Shown here: positions 24,566 to 32,260 of the stretch, in pieces
Layout of the letters: each line of letters begins with the position of its first letter
How positions within the stretch are numbered: position 1 is the stretch's first letter
Assembly (NCBI RefSeq): GCF_016862895.1
Contig: NZ_BONV01000041.1
Coordinates: 1 to 64,000 of the forward strand
Length of the DNA: 64,000 nucleotides
DNA from: Planotetraspora kaengkrachanensis
GTDB taxonomy: Bacteria > Actinomycetota > Actinomycetes > Streptosporangiales > Streptosporangiaceae
Reading direction: 5' to 3'
Notes under the pieces: generated by a model
Told to the model about the DNA's origin: nothing
Seen by the model: only the letters and a program-made list of their open reading frames with translations
Databases searched by the model: none
Made by a program: the position numbers and the translations under genes

Positions 24566-25822
24566 TCAGGTGGGCAGCCGGGCGGCCCGGTTCTCGAGGT
24601 AACGCTGCTCGGGCAGGCTGGTGGTCCGCCGTGCCGCGGCGCGATATCCCGCGCGGGCGCCGTCCAGGTCGCCTGCCATCTCCAGCAGATGGGCACGGAC
24701 GGCGGCCAGGCGGTGATGACCAGTCATCCTGTCGTCGGCGTCCAGGTCGGCCAGCAGGTCGAGGCCGGCGCGGGGGCCTTCCACCATGGCGACGGCGACG
24801 GCCTGGTTGAGCGTCACCATCGGGTTGGGGGAGATCTGATCGAGCAGCCGGTACAACGCGAGGACCTGCGGCCAGTCCGTGTCCTGCGCCCGCGGGGCCT
24901 CGTCGTGGACCGCGGCGATCGCGGCCTGCAGCTGGTACGGCCCGAGTGACGTCGTCGACAGCGCCCAGGTGACGAGCTCGACACCCTCCCGGATGAAGCC
25001 GGGGTTCCACAACGTCCGGTCCTGCTCCGCCAGCGGGATCAGCTCTCCGCCGGGCCCGGCCCTGGCCGGGCGCCGCGCGTCGGTGAGGACCATGAGCGCG
25101 AGCAGGCCGGCCACCTCGCCGTCGTCCGGCAGCAGACGATGTACGGCACGCGTCAGGCGGATCGCCTCACCGGTCAGTTCGACGCTGTGCAGATCGGGGC
25201 CCGAGGTGGTGGTGTACCCCTCGTTGAAGATCAGATAGAGAACGTGCAGCACCACGCGCAGCCGTTCGTCCCGTTCGCTCGGCGGCGGCATGGTGAACCC
25301 GGTTCCGGCGGTCTTGATCCGCTGCTTGGCCCGGCTGATGCGCTGCCCCATGGTCGCCTCGGGCACCAGGAAGGCCCGGGCGATCTGCGCCGTCGTCAGC
25401 CCCCCGACGGCGCGCAGCGTGAGCGCCACCTGGGACGCGGCGGACAGGGCGGGATGGCAGCACAGGAACAGCAGGGTGAGCGTGTCGTCCCGGTCGAGGG
25501 GCGGCTCGTCCTCGGGCGAACGGGCGAGGAGGTCGTCGGCGGGTGCCATGGCGGCGACGGCGACCTCCCGCCGGTTGCGTGCCTCGTCGCTGCGCAGTTC
25601 GTCGGTCAGCCGGCGCGACGCGACCGTGATCAGCCAGCCCCGGGGACTGTCGGGCACGCCCTGGTCCGGCCATTGGACGGCGGCGGCCAGCAGCGCCTCC
25701 TGCACCGCGTCCTCGGACGCGTCGAAGTGCCCGTAGCGCCGCACGAGCGCGCCGAGGACCTGAGGCGCCAGCTCGCGGAGCATCTCCTCGATGGCCGGGG
25801 CGACGCCCCCCTCCGCGTTCAT
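24566..25822 (-). CDS. ECF42-type RNA polymerase sigma factor (copy 3)
   Basis: 418 aa. Region 2 ([36 protein letters not shown]), region 4 ([20 protein letters not shown]) and the TPR-like tail ([39 protein letters not shown]). In contrast to copies 1 and 2 no DGPF gene precedes it; the upstream neighbour is an ArsR gene and the downstream one a VOC gene. No TGTCGA motif was seen in its upstream 100 bp. A GTG 6 nt further upstream is an alternative start. Confidence 0.9.
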   Translation of the reverse strand: MNAEGGVAPAIEEMLRELAPQVLGALVRRYGHFDASEDAVQEALLAAAVQWPDQGVPDSPRGWLITVASRRLTDELRSDEARNRREVAVAAMAPADDLLARSPEDEPPLDRDDTLTLLFLCCHPALSAASQVALTLRAVGGLTTAQIARAFLVPEATMGQRISRAKQRIKTAGTGFTMPPPSERDERLRVVLHVLYLIFNEGYTTTSGPDLHSVELTGEAIRLTRAVHRLLPDDGEVAGLLALMVLTDARRPARAGPGGELIPLAEQDRTLWNPGFIREGVELVTWALSTTSLGPYQLQAAIAAVHDEAPRAQDTDWPQVLALYRLLDQISPNPMVTLNQAVAVAMVEGPRAGLDLLADLDADDRMTGHHRLAAVRAHLLEMAGDLDGARAGYRAAARRTTSLPEQRYLENRAARLPT

Positions 25823-25926
25823 CGCCACGCCCCCCGGTGATCTCCCGCACGGTCTCCACGCGTGTGCCGGTGTCGGGATGCCAAGTTACCCGCATCCCCG
25901 GCCGGGCGTGCGGCCGCCGCCGAGCA

Positions 25927-26319
25927 CTATGAGGACGGGGAGTCCGGGGATCCGCCCGGCACCCCGGCCGCCTCCTCCGGCGCCTCACCTGCCGTACGGC
26001 GGGCCCGCCTGCCCCGGGCGATCTCGGTGCCGAGCGCGTCGAGCCGCTGGGTCCAGAACCGGCGGAAGGGCCCCAGCCACACGTCGACCTCCTGCAACGG
26101 GGCGGGGTCGACGGCGTAGAGGCGCCGTGTGCCGGCGGCCCGCACGGTGGCGAACCCGCTCTCCCGCAGCACGCGCAGGTGTTGCGACACCCCGGGCTGG
26201 GAGATCCCGAACTCGTCCTGGACGATCGCGCCGATCTCACCGGCCGAGCGCTCGCCGCCGGCGAGCAGTTCCAGGATCCGCCGCCTCACCGGGTCCCCGA
26301 GAACGTCGAACGCGTGCAT
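25927..26319 (-). CDS. ArsR-family winged-helix regulator
   Basis: 130 aa. FDVLGDPVRRRILELLAGGE and SQPGVSQHLRVLRESGFATV are the ArsR/SmtB wHTH; no metal-binding Cys motif is present, so a non-metal signal is likely. The C-terminal tail from about residue 100 is Arg/Pro/Gly-rich and probably disordered. This group usually partners AHSA1-type proteins, but here the next genes are ECF42 and VOC. The ATG is followed closely upstream by an AT-rich stretch (TTATATAAAT at 26342). Confidence 0.85.
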   Translation of the reverse strand: MHAFDVLGDPVRRRILELLAGGERSAGEIGAIVQDEFGISQPGVSQHLRVLRESGFATVRAAGTRRLYAVDPAPLQEVDVWLGPFRRFWTQRLDALGTEIARGRRARRTAGEAPEEAAGVPGGSPDSPSS

Positions 26320-26400
26320 GACCGCAGCGTCTCAGTTGCGGCTTATATAAATCAACTTCGAAACTTGCCACCCGGGCCAGAAACGGCCCAGAAAAGGGCA

Positions 26401-26431
26401 AAGCGCGCCCGGAGTGACTCCGGGCGCGCTT
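26401..26431 (-). terminator. Strong terminator of the CHAP gene
   Basis: AAGCGCGCCCGGAGT and ACTCCGGGCGCGCTT make a 14-15 bp perfect stem with a minimal loop. It lies 25 bp past the CHAP stop codon and before the ArsR promoter. Confidence 0.75.
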
Positions 26432-26455
26432 CGTCCGTGATCCGATCGGCTCCGA

Positions 26456-27127
26456 TCAGGCGGTGTCGTTCGCCGTGTAGTACGGGTAGCCGTATCCGGC
26501 GACGCTCGAGGTGGGCCGGGTGCGGATCTCCACGACGCCGTTGCCCGTGTTGCCCTCGACCGTCTTGATCGTTCCGTCGCCGTTGTCCTTGATGACGAAG
26601 CCGACGTGGTCGATTCCGTCGATGCTCTTGCTGCCGCTCCAGCTGAAGAACACGACGGCGCCCGGCTTGGGCACGGTGCCCCACCGGTTGTTCTGCGCGA
26701 ACCACCGCGCGTGCGCGACGGTGTAGGCGTCCCATCCCAGGACCGGGCGGATGCCGAGCTGGTTGCCGACCCAGGAGACGAACATGTCGCACCAGGGAGC
26801 GTTGGCGTAGTCGGCCAGGGCCCCGCCGTCGCGGGCGACGGTCTGCTGGGCCCGCGGCGAGGACATGTACCAGGCCTGGAACTTCGTGCCGCCGCCGAGG
26901 GCGTTCTCACGCACGCCGACCTGGCTCTCGGCCAGCTTCAGCAGCTGAGACGGGCTGACCTTGGGCAGCCCGGCCGCCTCCTTGGCCAGAGGCGTCGTGC
27001 TCGTGCCGCCGGCCACGATGTGGTCGGCGCTCTGGGCGTGAGCCGTCGCCACCGATCCCGCCGCCACCGCAGAAGCGAGGGCGCCGGTCACGAGCGCAGC
27101 GCGAATACAGGTCTTCAGGGCTCGCAT
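26456..27127 (-). CDS. Secreted CHAP-domain peptidoglycan amidase/endopeptidase
   Basis: 223 aa. A Sec signal peptide (MRALKTCIRAALVTGALASA, cleavage near THA/AQS at about residue 32) is followed by a CHAP domain: DYANAPWCDMFVSW holds the catalytic Cys (about residue 113) and IDGIDHVGFVIKDNG the catalytic His. Predicted to cleave peptidoglycan cross-links or the stem peptide outside the cell. The upstream c-di-AMP riboswitch supports a cell-wall remodelling role, because that class controls wall hydrolases in actinobacteria. Terminated by the hairpin at 26401. Confidence 0.88.
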   Translation of the reverse strand: MRALKTCIRAALVTGALASAVAAGSVATAHAQSADHIVAGGTSTTPLAKEAAGLPKVSPSQLLKLAESQVGVRENALGGGTKFQAWYMSSPRAQQTVARDGGALADYANAPWCDMFVSWVGNQLGIRPVLGWDAYTVAHARWFAQNNRWGTVPKPGAVVFFSWSGSKSIDGIDHVGFVIKDNGDGTIKTVEGNTGNGVVEIRTRPTSSVAGYGYPYYTANDTA

Positions 27128-27140
27128 GCTGGGGTCTACT

Positions 27141-27275
27141 CCCTTGCTTCCAGTTCCGCCTACCGGGTTAGCTGACGGGTTCGGGCTGGAAGGCGCCCTA
27201 CGGCACGAGCTGTGCCGATTCACCCCAGGAGAGGTGGGTCCCCGGCTCCGCGATGACGCGGACTCGGCGGTGACG
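27141..27275 (-). ncRNA. Cyclic di-AMP riboswitch (ydaO/yuaA class)
   Basis: In the 5' leader of the CHAP gene the minus strand contains GGGGTGAATCGGCACAGC, then CCGAACCCGTCAGCTAACC and CGGTAGGCGG, ending in GGAAGCAAGGG. These are the conserved blocks of the ydaO/yuaA riboswitch, which binds c-di-AMP and turns off wall-hydrolase genes. Boundaries are approximate (the 5' arm was placed at CGCCGAGTCCGCG). The start codon follows 14 nt after the 3' end, compatible with control of transcription or translation. Confidence 0.88.
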
Positions 27276-27604
27276 GTCCTTCTTGACGGAAGTCCGCCAT
27301 CCGAGTGCAAACCTGCCTTTTCCTAACAAACAGGACAGGTATGCCTTGAGTTACCTAGAAGGTAATAGACGCATCCATACCGGTCAAGTAAGGGCAAGTC
27401 AGATTTTACGTGTCAAGGCCTGGACGGACGTCCGGACCACTGAATGTGGCGCGTCGATCCCCTGCTCCGCCGGGCGATCCGGATCGGGGGTAAAACCTCG
27501 CGCGATCGCAGTGAGCAGGGCGCCGGCTTTACGGTTAACCGCCATTCGACTCGGGGGTTGCCCACCATGGTGGCCGCTTTGCCCCGTGCCTACCGTTGAC
27601 CGAC

Positions 27605-27725
27605 ATGATCAGCCTCAACGGACTGTGCAGACGCTACGGGGACCGGATGGTCGTCGACGACCTGACGCTCGATGTCAGACCCGGCGTGGTCACCGGATTC
27701 CTCGGCCCAACGGCGCGGGCAAGTC
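27605..27725 (+). pseudogene. ABC ATPase pseudogene, 5' part (interrupted by the Tn3 element)
   Basis: MISLNGLCRRYGDRMVVDDL then TLDVRPGVVTGFLGP is the start of a drug-exporter-type ABC ATPase. The Walker A codons follow but one nucleotide is missing after GGCCC (expected GGCCCGAACGGC), shifting the frame even before the transposon. The Tn3 element is inserted in the Lys-Ser codons. The continuation is at 32256. Confidence 0.85.
27721..27725. repeat. Left target-site duplication AAGTC
   Basis: AAGTC precedes the GGGG end of the element and recurs at 32256-32260 just outside the right end. Five bases is the normal Tn3-family duplication length. Confidence 0.85.
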
Positions 27726-27744
27726 GGGGCGCCGGTAAGAACTC

Positions 27745-28506
27745 AACTACACGGACAGCCATGGCCAGTCGGAAATCGGGTTCGGCATCACCCGGTTGCT
27801 GAACTTCGACCTGCTGCCGCGTATCAAGCGGATCAACAAGGTCAAGCTGTACCGGCCGGTGGCCGGCGACCCAGACGCCTACCCGCAGCTCGGTCCGGCG
27901 CTGACCCGCCCGATCCGCTGGGAGCTCATCGCCCAGCAGTACGACCAGATGATCAAGTACGCGACCGCGATCCGGACCCGGACGGCGTCCACGGAGGCGA
28001 TCCTGCGGCGCTTCACCCGCAATGCCTGCCACCCCACCTACGCGGCGATGCTGGAGGTCGGCCGCGCGCAGAAGACAATCTTCGTGGCCCGCTATTTGCG
28101 GCTTCGAGACCTCCAGCGGGAGATCGAGGAGGGCCTGAACGTCATGGAGTCCTCCAACGGCGCGAACTCCGTGATCGCCTACGGCAAGGGCGGAGAGATC
28201 GCCTCCAACCGACGCGACGAACAGGAGATGTTCGTCCTGTGCCTGCGGATTCTGCAATCGGCCCTGGTCTACGTGAACACCCTGATGCTCCAGGACATCC
28301 TGGGCGAACCGGAGTGGGCCGGCCTCCTCACGCCCGCCGACCGGCGCGGCCTGACCCCGCTGTTCTGGTCTCACGTCCGCCCGTACGGGGAGGTCAACCT
28401 CGACATGTACGCCCGCCTCAACCTCGCCGCAGGAGCCGTGCCCGGCCCTCGTGCACCGATGGACTCCCACAACCAGCACCCGGCCGAGGACGGTACGGGC
28501 GCGTGA
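27745..28506 (+). pseudogene. tnpA: Tn3-family transposase, C-terminal fragment
   Basis: About 250 residues of the DDE domain: NYTDSHGQSEIGFGITRLLN, FDLLPRIKRINKVKLYRPVA, then AQQYDQMIKYATAIRTRTAS and GGEIASNRRDEQEMFVLCLR to the C-terminus. The reading starts right after the left terminal repeat; everything N-terminal (about 700 aa in intact relatives) is gone, including the first catalytic Asp region. The D and E near the C-terminal part are retained. No start codon before the fragment is credible; the ATG at 27796 lies within the domain. Confidence 0.85.
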
Positions 28507-28609
28507 TCCACGGCACCTGCGAGGGAGCGCCCGCGTCGCAGGGGCTGCGCCTGAGCTTGGTCCGGCTCTACCATCGCGGTGACGGCACGGGGTAAAGGGG
28601 GGCCCGGGG

Positions 28610-29047
28610 ATGTTGGCGGAGGCGTTGGTGGCGCTGGCTGCTGCTGGCGGTACGGCGGTGGCGCAGGCGGCCGGCACGGACGCGTGGGAGAGTCTGCGGC
28701 AGCGGGTGGCACGGCTGCTGGGCCGCGGGATTCCTGAACGCGAGCGAACGGAGCTGGAGCGTCTCGACCGCACCGCGGCCGATGTGGAGGCGGCAGGCGA
28801 CGGGGAGACGGAACGGGTGCTGGTGGGGCAGGAGGCGGCTTGGCGGACCCGGTTCGAGACTTTGCTGGAGGAAGCGGGCGACGCTGAGCGCCAGGAGATC
28901 GCCATCGCGCTGCGCGAGCTGGTCGAGCAGGTCCGGCAGGTGCAGTCTCGCGGGGGTGGGGTGTCCGGGAACACCTTCCACGGGCCGACTGCCGTCCAAG
29001 TCGGCGACCACAACCGGCAGGACAACAGCTTTGGGCCAGGGACATGA
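28610..29047 (+). CDS. Small helical effector-like protein with C-terminal amyloid-signalling-type motif (Bell/BASS-like)
   Basis: 145 aa. Residues 1-25 form a hydrophobic Ala-rich helix (LAEALVALAAAGGTAVAQAA), and residues 30-112 are amphipathic helices rich in Glu/Arg. The tail at residues 122-141, TFHGPTAVQVGDHNRQDNSF, is Gly/Asn/Gln-rich and reappears near the N-terminus of the next gene product. This is the arrangement described for Bell-domain proteins with BASS motifs, bacterial analogues of fungal HeLo-type cell-death executors triggered by amyloid templating from an NLR. The function is inferred from architecture. The TGA overlaps the next ATG (ATGA). Confidence 0.75.
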   Translation: MLAEALVALAAAGGTAVAQAAGTDAWESLRQRVARLLGRGIPERERTELERLDRTAADVEAAGDGETERVLVGQEAAWRTRFETLLEEAGDAERQEIAIALRELVEQVRQVQSRGGGVSGNTFHGPTAVQVGDHNRQDNSFGPGT

Positions 29048-31398
29048 CCACCCCTCTCCCTCGTGGTGAGGGCGGGGTGTCCAGCAGCACCTTCCACGGA
29101 CCGGCTCCCTTCCAGGCCGGGAGCCACTCCACTCAGAACAACTACTTCTCCGACACGCCGCGCACACTCGTGGCGTGGCCGCACCAGGTCGGGGTGCTGC
29201 CCAGGCGAGCCGACGGCTTCCAGCAGCGCAGCGCGGTCCGGTGGCTGGATGCCTCAGGAGCCGACGGAGGAACGGCGGTGCGTTGCCAGGTGTTGGCAGG
29301 CACCGGTGGGGTCGGCAAGACCCAACTGGCCGCCGACTACGCCCGCCGTGCCCTGGCCGAGGGGGATCTCGACCTGCTCGTATGGGTCACCGCCGCCAAC
29401 CGCGAGGCCATCGCCACCGCCTACGCTCAGGCCGCGGTCGAGGTCCTCGGCGCCGACCTGTCCCTGCCTGAGCAGGCCGCAGCACGGTTCCTGGCCTGGT
29501 TGGAACCCAAGCCGCCGGCGGAGGGCAGCAGATCCTGCCGGTGGCTGGTGGTTCTGGACGACGTGGCCGACCCGGCGGATCTACGGGGTCTGTGGCCGCC
29601 CGTCGGCCCGCACGGCAGAGCACTGGTCACCACCCGCCGCCGGGATGCCCTCCTGACAGGGCCAGGCCGCCACCTCGTACCCGTCGGTCTGTTCATTCCT
29701 GCCGAGGCCGCCTCCTACCTGACCACGTCCCTGGCAGCGCACGACCGCCACGACCGGCCCAGCGACATCCAGGCCCTGGCAGCCGCCCTGGGACACCTGC
29801 CGCTGGCTCTGGCCCAGGCGGCCGCCTACCTGATTGACGCCGGCCTGGACTGTGCTGACTACCGCGAACGCCTGGCCGACCGCGCCCACACCCTGTCCGA
29901 CCTGATTCCCGAGGACACCGGCCTGCCCGACGACCACCGCTCCACCGTGGCCGCCACCTGGTCCTTGTCGATCGAGTACGCGGACCGTATGCGCCCGCTG
30001 GGCCTCGCCCGCCCTGTGCTGCAACTGGCGGCGATGCTCGACCCCAACGGCATCCCCGCGGCCGTCCTCACAGCCCCCCCGGCGCTGGCCTGCCTCGCTG
30101 AACTACGCACCCGGGGCGCGAACACCGGCGGCAATGGCCGGGGAAGGCAGGTCAGCGCCCGGGATGCGACTGACGCGATGCGGTGCCTGCACCGGCTCAG
30201 TCTGGCCGACCACACCCCTGATACACCCCACCAGGCGATACGTGTGCACAACCTCATCCAACGGTCTGTCCGTGACTCCCTGCACGCAGACCAGTACGAC
30301 CGCCTCGCCCGCGTCGCCGCCGACGCCCTGATCGCCGCCTGGCCCGAGGTGGAACTCGACACGGCTCTCGCTCAAGCCCTGCGCGCCAACACCGACACCC
30401 TCACCCGCCACGCCGAGGACGCTCTGTGGCGCCCCGACGCCCACCGTGTCCTGTACCGAGCGGGCAGAAGCCTCGGTGAATCCGGCCAGGTCACCACTGC
30501 CGTTTCGTACTTCCGGCACCTGGTCCGTGCCGCTCACGATCACCTCGGCCCGGACCATCCCGACACCCTGGAGGCCCGGAACAATCTCGCTCGGTGGCAG
30601 GGGGAGGCGGGAGACCCGGCCGGAGCCGCAGATGCCCTCGCCGAACTGGAGGAGCACACGCAGCGTGTGCTGGGCCCGGACCACTCTCACACCCTGGAGG
30701 CCCGCCACGACCTCGCCAACTGGCGGGGGGAGGCAGGAGACTCGGCCGCAGCCGTAGCCTCCCTCGTCGAAGTGCTGGCCGACCGGGAGCGGGTGCAGGG
30801 CCCGGACTACCTGTACACGCTGGATGCCCGCCACGACCTCGCCCGGTGGCGGGGGGAGGCGGGAGACCCGGCCGGAGCCGCAGCCGCCTTCGCCGAATTG
30901 CTGGAGCACCTCCTGCGAGTACTGGGCCCGGACCACCGCTTCACGCTGGACGCCCGCCACAACCTCGCCCGGTGGAAGGGAGAAGCGGGAGACCCCGCCG
31001 GAGCCGCAGCCGCGTCTTTCGAGGTACTGGAGCACATGCTGCGTGTACTGGGCCCGGACCACCGGTACACGCTGGCCGCCCGGAGTAACCACGCCAGGTG
31101 GCTGGGGAAGGCAGGGAATGCGACTGGAGCCGCCACCGCCTACGCCGAACTGTTGGAGCACTGCTTGCGGGTGCTGGGCCCCGACCATCCCGACACCCTC
31201 GCCACACGGCATGGCCTGGCCCGGTGGCGGGGTGAGGCCGGCGACGCGGCCGGAGCGGCCACCGCGTTCGCCGAATTGCTCGGCGACCGGGTGCGGGTGC
31301 TGGGCCCCGACCACCCCGACACACTTACCACCCGAGTCAACCTCGCCGACTGGCAAAGAAAGGCAGCCGAGTCTGCTGTTCGCGAATCGACCGATTGA
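29044..31398 (+). CDS. NB-ARC/TPR STAND NTPase (bacterial NLR-like protein)
   Basis: 784 aa. Residues 16-35 (TFHGPAPFQAGSHSTQNNYF) mirror the C-terminal motif of the preceding protein with 11 of 20 identities. NB-ARC follows: Walker A GTGGVGKT at 86-93, Walker B WLVVLDDVADP at 167-177, sensor ALVTTRRR at 193-200, GLPL-type LGHLPLALAQAA near 249-260. A winged-helix/linker region leads to seven 42-residue TPR-type repeats (consensus LGPDHPDTLEARNNLARW) from about residue 501. Expected behaviour: ligand sensing by the repeats, ATP-driven oligomerisation, and motif-templated activation of the small partner. Translation is coupled to the partner. Confidence 0.88.
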   Translation: MTTPLPRGEGGVSSSTFHGPAPFQAGSHSTQNNYFSDTPRTLVAWPHQVGVLPRRADGFQQRSAVRWLDASGADGGTAVRCQVLAGTGGVGKTQLAADYARRALAEGDLDLLVWVTAANREAIATAYAQAAVEVLGADLSLPEQAAARFLAWLEPKPPAEGSRSCRWLVVLDDVADPADLRGLWPPVGPHGRALVTTRRRDALLTGPGRHLVPVGLFIPAEAASYLTTSLAAHDRHDRPSDIQALAAALGHLPLALAQAAAYLIDAGLDCADYRERLADRAHTLSDLIPEDTGLPDDHRSTVAATWSLSIEYADRMRPLGLARPVLQLAAMLDPNGIPAAVLTAPPALACLAELRTRGANTGGNGRGRQVSARDATDAMRCLHRLSLADHTPDTPHQAIRVHNLIQRSVRDSLHADQYDRLARVAADALIAAWPEVELDTALAQALRANTDTLTRHAEDALWRPDAHRVLYRAGRSLGESGQVTTAVSYFRHLVRAAHDHLGPDHPDTLEARNNLARWQGEAGDPAGAADALAELEEHTQRVLGPDHSHTLEARHDLANWRGEAGDSAAAVASLVEVLADRERVQGPDYLYTLDARHDLARWRGEAGDPAGAAAAFAELLEHLLRVLGPDHRFTLDARHNLARWKGEAGDPAGAAAASFEVLEHMLRVLGPDHRYTLAARSNHARWLGKAGNATGAATAYAELLEHCLRVLGPDHPDTLATRHGLARWRGEAGDAAGAATAFAELLGDRVRVLGPDHPDTLTTRVNLADWQRKAAESAVRESTD
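30544..31395 (+). repeat. Seven in-frame 126-bp repeats encoding the TPR array
   Basis: The codons for LGPDH recur from 30544 to 31300 at exact 126-bp steps (six full units and a partial seventh). Units 3-4 are especially alike at DNA level (CGGTGG...GAGGCGGGAGACCCGGCC), a sign of recent duplication or gene conversion. Such arrays vary in copy number between alleles of sensor proteins. Confidence 0.85.
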
Positions 31399-31477
31399 TG
31401 AGCAAGATCGGAAAGCGGCGGCGCGCGGCCGAATCGACGCCGGATCATGCCCATAAAACGGCGTCAGAAAGTCGATG

Positions 31478-31495
31478 TGCTCAAGAACTTGAGCA
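31478..31495. other. Candidate resolvase crossover/binding subsite (res)
   Basis: TGCTCAAGAACTTGAGCA has two perfect 8-bp arms around a central AA, the layout of a serine-recombinase crossover site. It lies 27 bp upstream of the resolvase GTG, where Tn3-family res sites usually occur. Further subsites were not resolved by eye. Confidence 0.5.
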
Positions 31496-31521
31496 GCACC
31501 CTTTTCTGTACAATCTGGCGG

Positions 31522-32211
31522 GTGCAGCCACCCCAGGACGACGACACCGCCGATCTCCTCGCCCCCGTACCGGCCGTACGGAGCGGCGGCCTCGTGGGAT
31601 ACGCACGCGTGTCCACCAAGGGGCAGTTGCTCGACCGGCAGATCCACGCACTCACCGAGGCAGGGTGCATCCGGATCTTCTCCGACAAGAAGTCCGGCAA
31701 GAACGCCGAACGCGAGGAACTGTGGAAGGCCCTCGACTACCTGCGCGAGGGTGACACCCTCGTCGTCCCGTCGCTGGACCGGCTCGGCCGTTCCATCCAG
31801 GACCTCATCGCGATCGTGTCCGGCCTGCGCAAGCGTGGCGTCGGCTTCACCTCGCTGCACGAGGCGCTCGACACGACCACGCCCGGTGGACGCCTGGTCT
31901 TCCACGTGTTCGCGGCCCTGGCGGAGTTCATTCGCGAGCTCATCGTGCAGGGCACCAACGAGGGCCTGGACGCCGCTCGCGCCCGCGGCGCCCGACTCGG
32001 CCGCCCGCCAGCGATGACGGAGGAGCAGGTACGTCACGCCCGCGACCTGCTCGCCCGCCCAGAGAACACCGTCACCTCGATCGCGAAGCTCCTCGGCGTC
32101 TCCAGGAACACGATCTACAACTACGTGCCCGAGTTGAAGGGTGGTCGCGTCGCACTCGCCGAGGCGGCGAGCACGCCGGAGCTGCCCCAACCCACCAGGT
32201 CCGAGGACTGA
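31522..32211 (+). CDS. tnpR: Serine recombinase (Tn3-type resolvase)
   Basis: 229 aa. GYARVSTKGQLLDRQIHALT includes the nucleophilic Ser; VPSLDRLGRSIQDLI and GRLVFHVFAALAEFIREL are further resolvase/invertase blocks, and SIAKLLGVSRNTIYNYVPEL is the C-terminal helix-turn-helix. Length and completeness suggest it is functional. GTG at 31522 is preferred to an upstream ATG at 31447 because the latter would place the putative res site inside the gene. It would resolve cointegrates of the surrounding element. Confidence 0.88.
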   Translation: MQPPQDDDTADLLAPVPAVRSGGLVGYARVSTKGQLLDRQIHALTEAGCIRIFSDKKSGKNAEREELWKALDYLREGDTLVVPSLDRLGRSIQDLIAIVSGLRKRGVGFTSLHEALDTTTPGGRLVFHVFAALAEFIRELIVQGTNEGLDAARARGARLGRPPAMTEEQVRHARDLLARPENTVTSIAKLLGVSRNTIYNYVPELKGGRVALAEAASTPELPQPTRSED

Positions 32212-32236
32212 TCACCGCCGTTTGCGGCTGGTGACA

Positions 32237-32260
32237 GAGTTCTTACCGGCACCCCAAGTC
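32237..32260. repeat. Right terminal inverted repeat and target-site duplication
   Basis: GAGTTCTTACCGGCACCCC (32237-32255) is the complement of the left terminal repeat with one mismatch, followed by AAGTC (32256-32260). Confidence 0.87.

Larger units (their letters stand above)
27726..32255. mobile_element. 4,530-bp Tn3-family element carrying an NLR-type cargo
   Basis: Left terminal repeat GGGGCGCCGGTAAGAACTC (27726-27744) matches the reverse complement of the right end (32237-32255) at 18 of 19 positions, and both are flanked by AAGTC. Contents: tnpA 3' fragment, two cargo genes (28610-31398), candidate res site, resolvase. Removing the element and one AAGTC rejoins the two parts of the host ABC ATPase gene. 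Since tnpA lacks its N-terminal part the element is not self-mobile but could be moved by a related transposase acting on its ends. The left repeat stops after 19 bp and runs directly into tnpA coding sequence, evidence of an internal deletion. Confidence 0.88.

Noticed and set aside
30103-32190. Minus-strand 695-codon reading antisense to the NLR gene
   Set aside because: It mirrors the 126-bp repeats of the sense gene and contains no domain; the sense strand has NB-ARC and TPR motifs.
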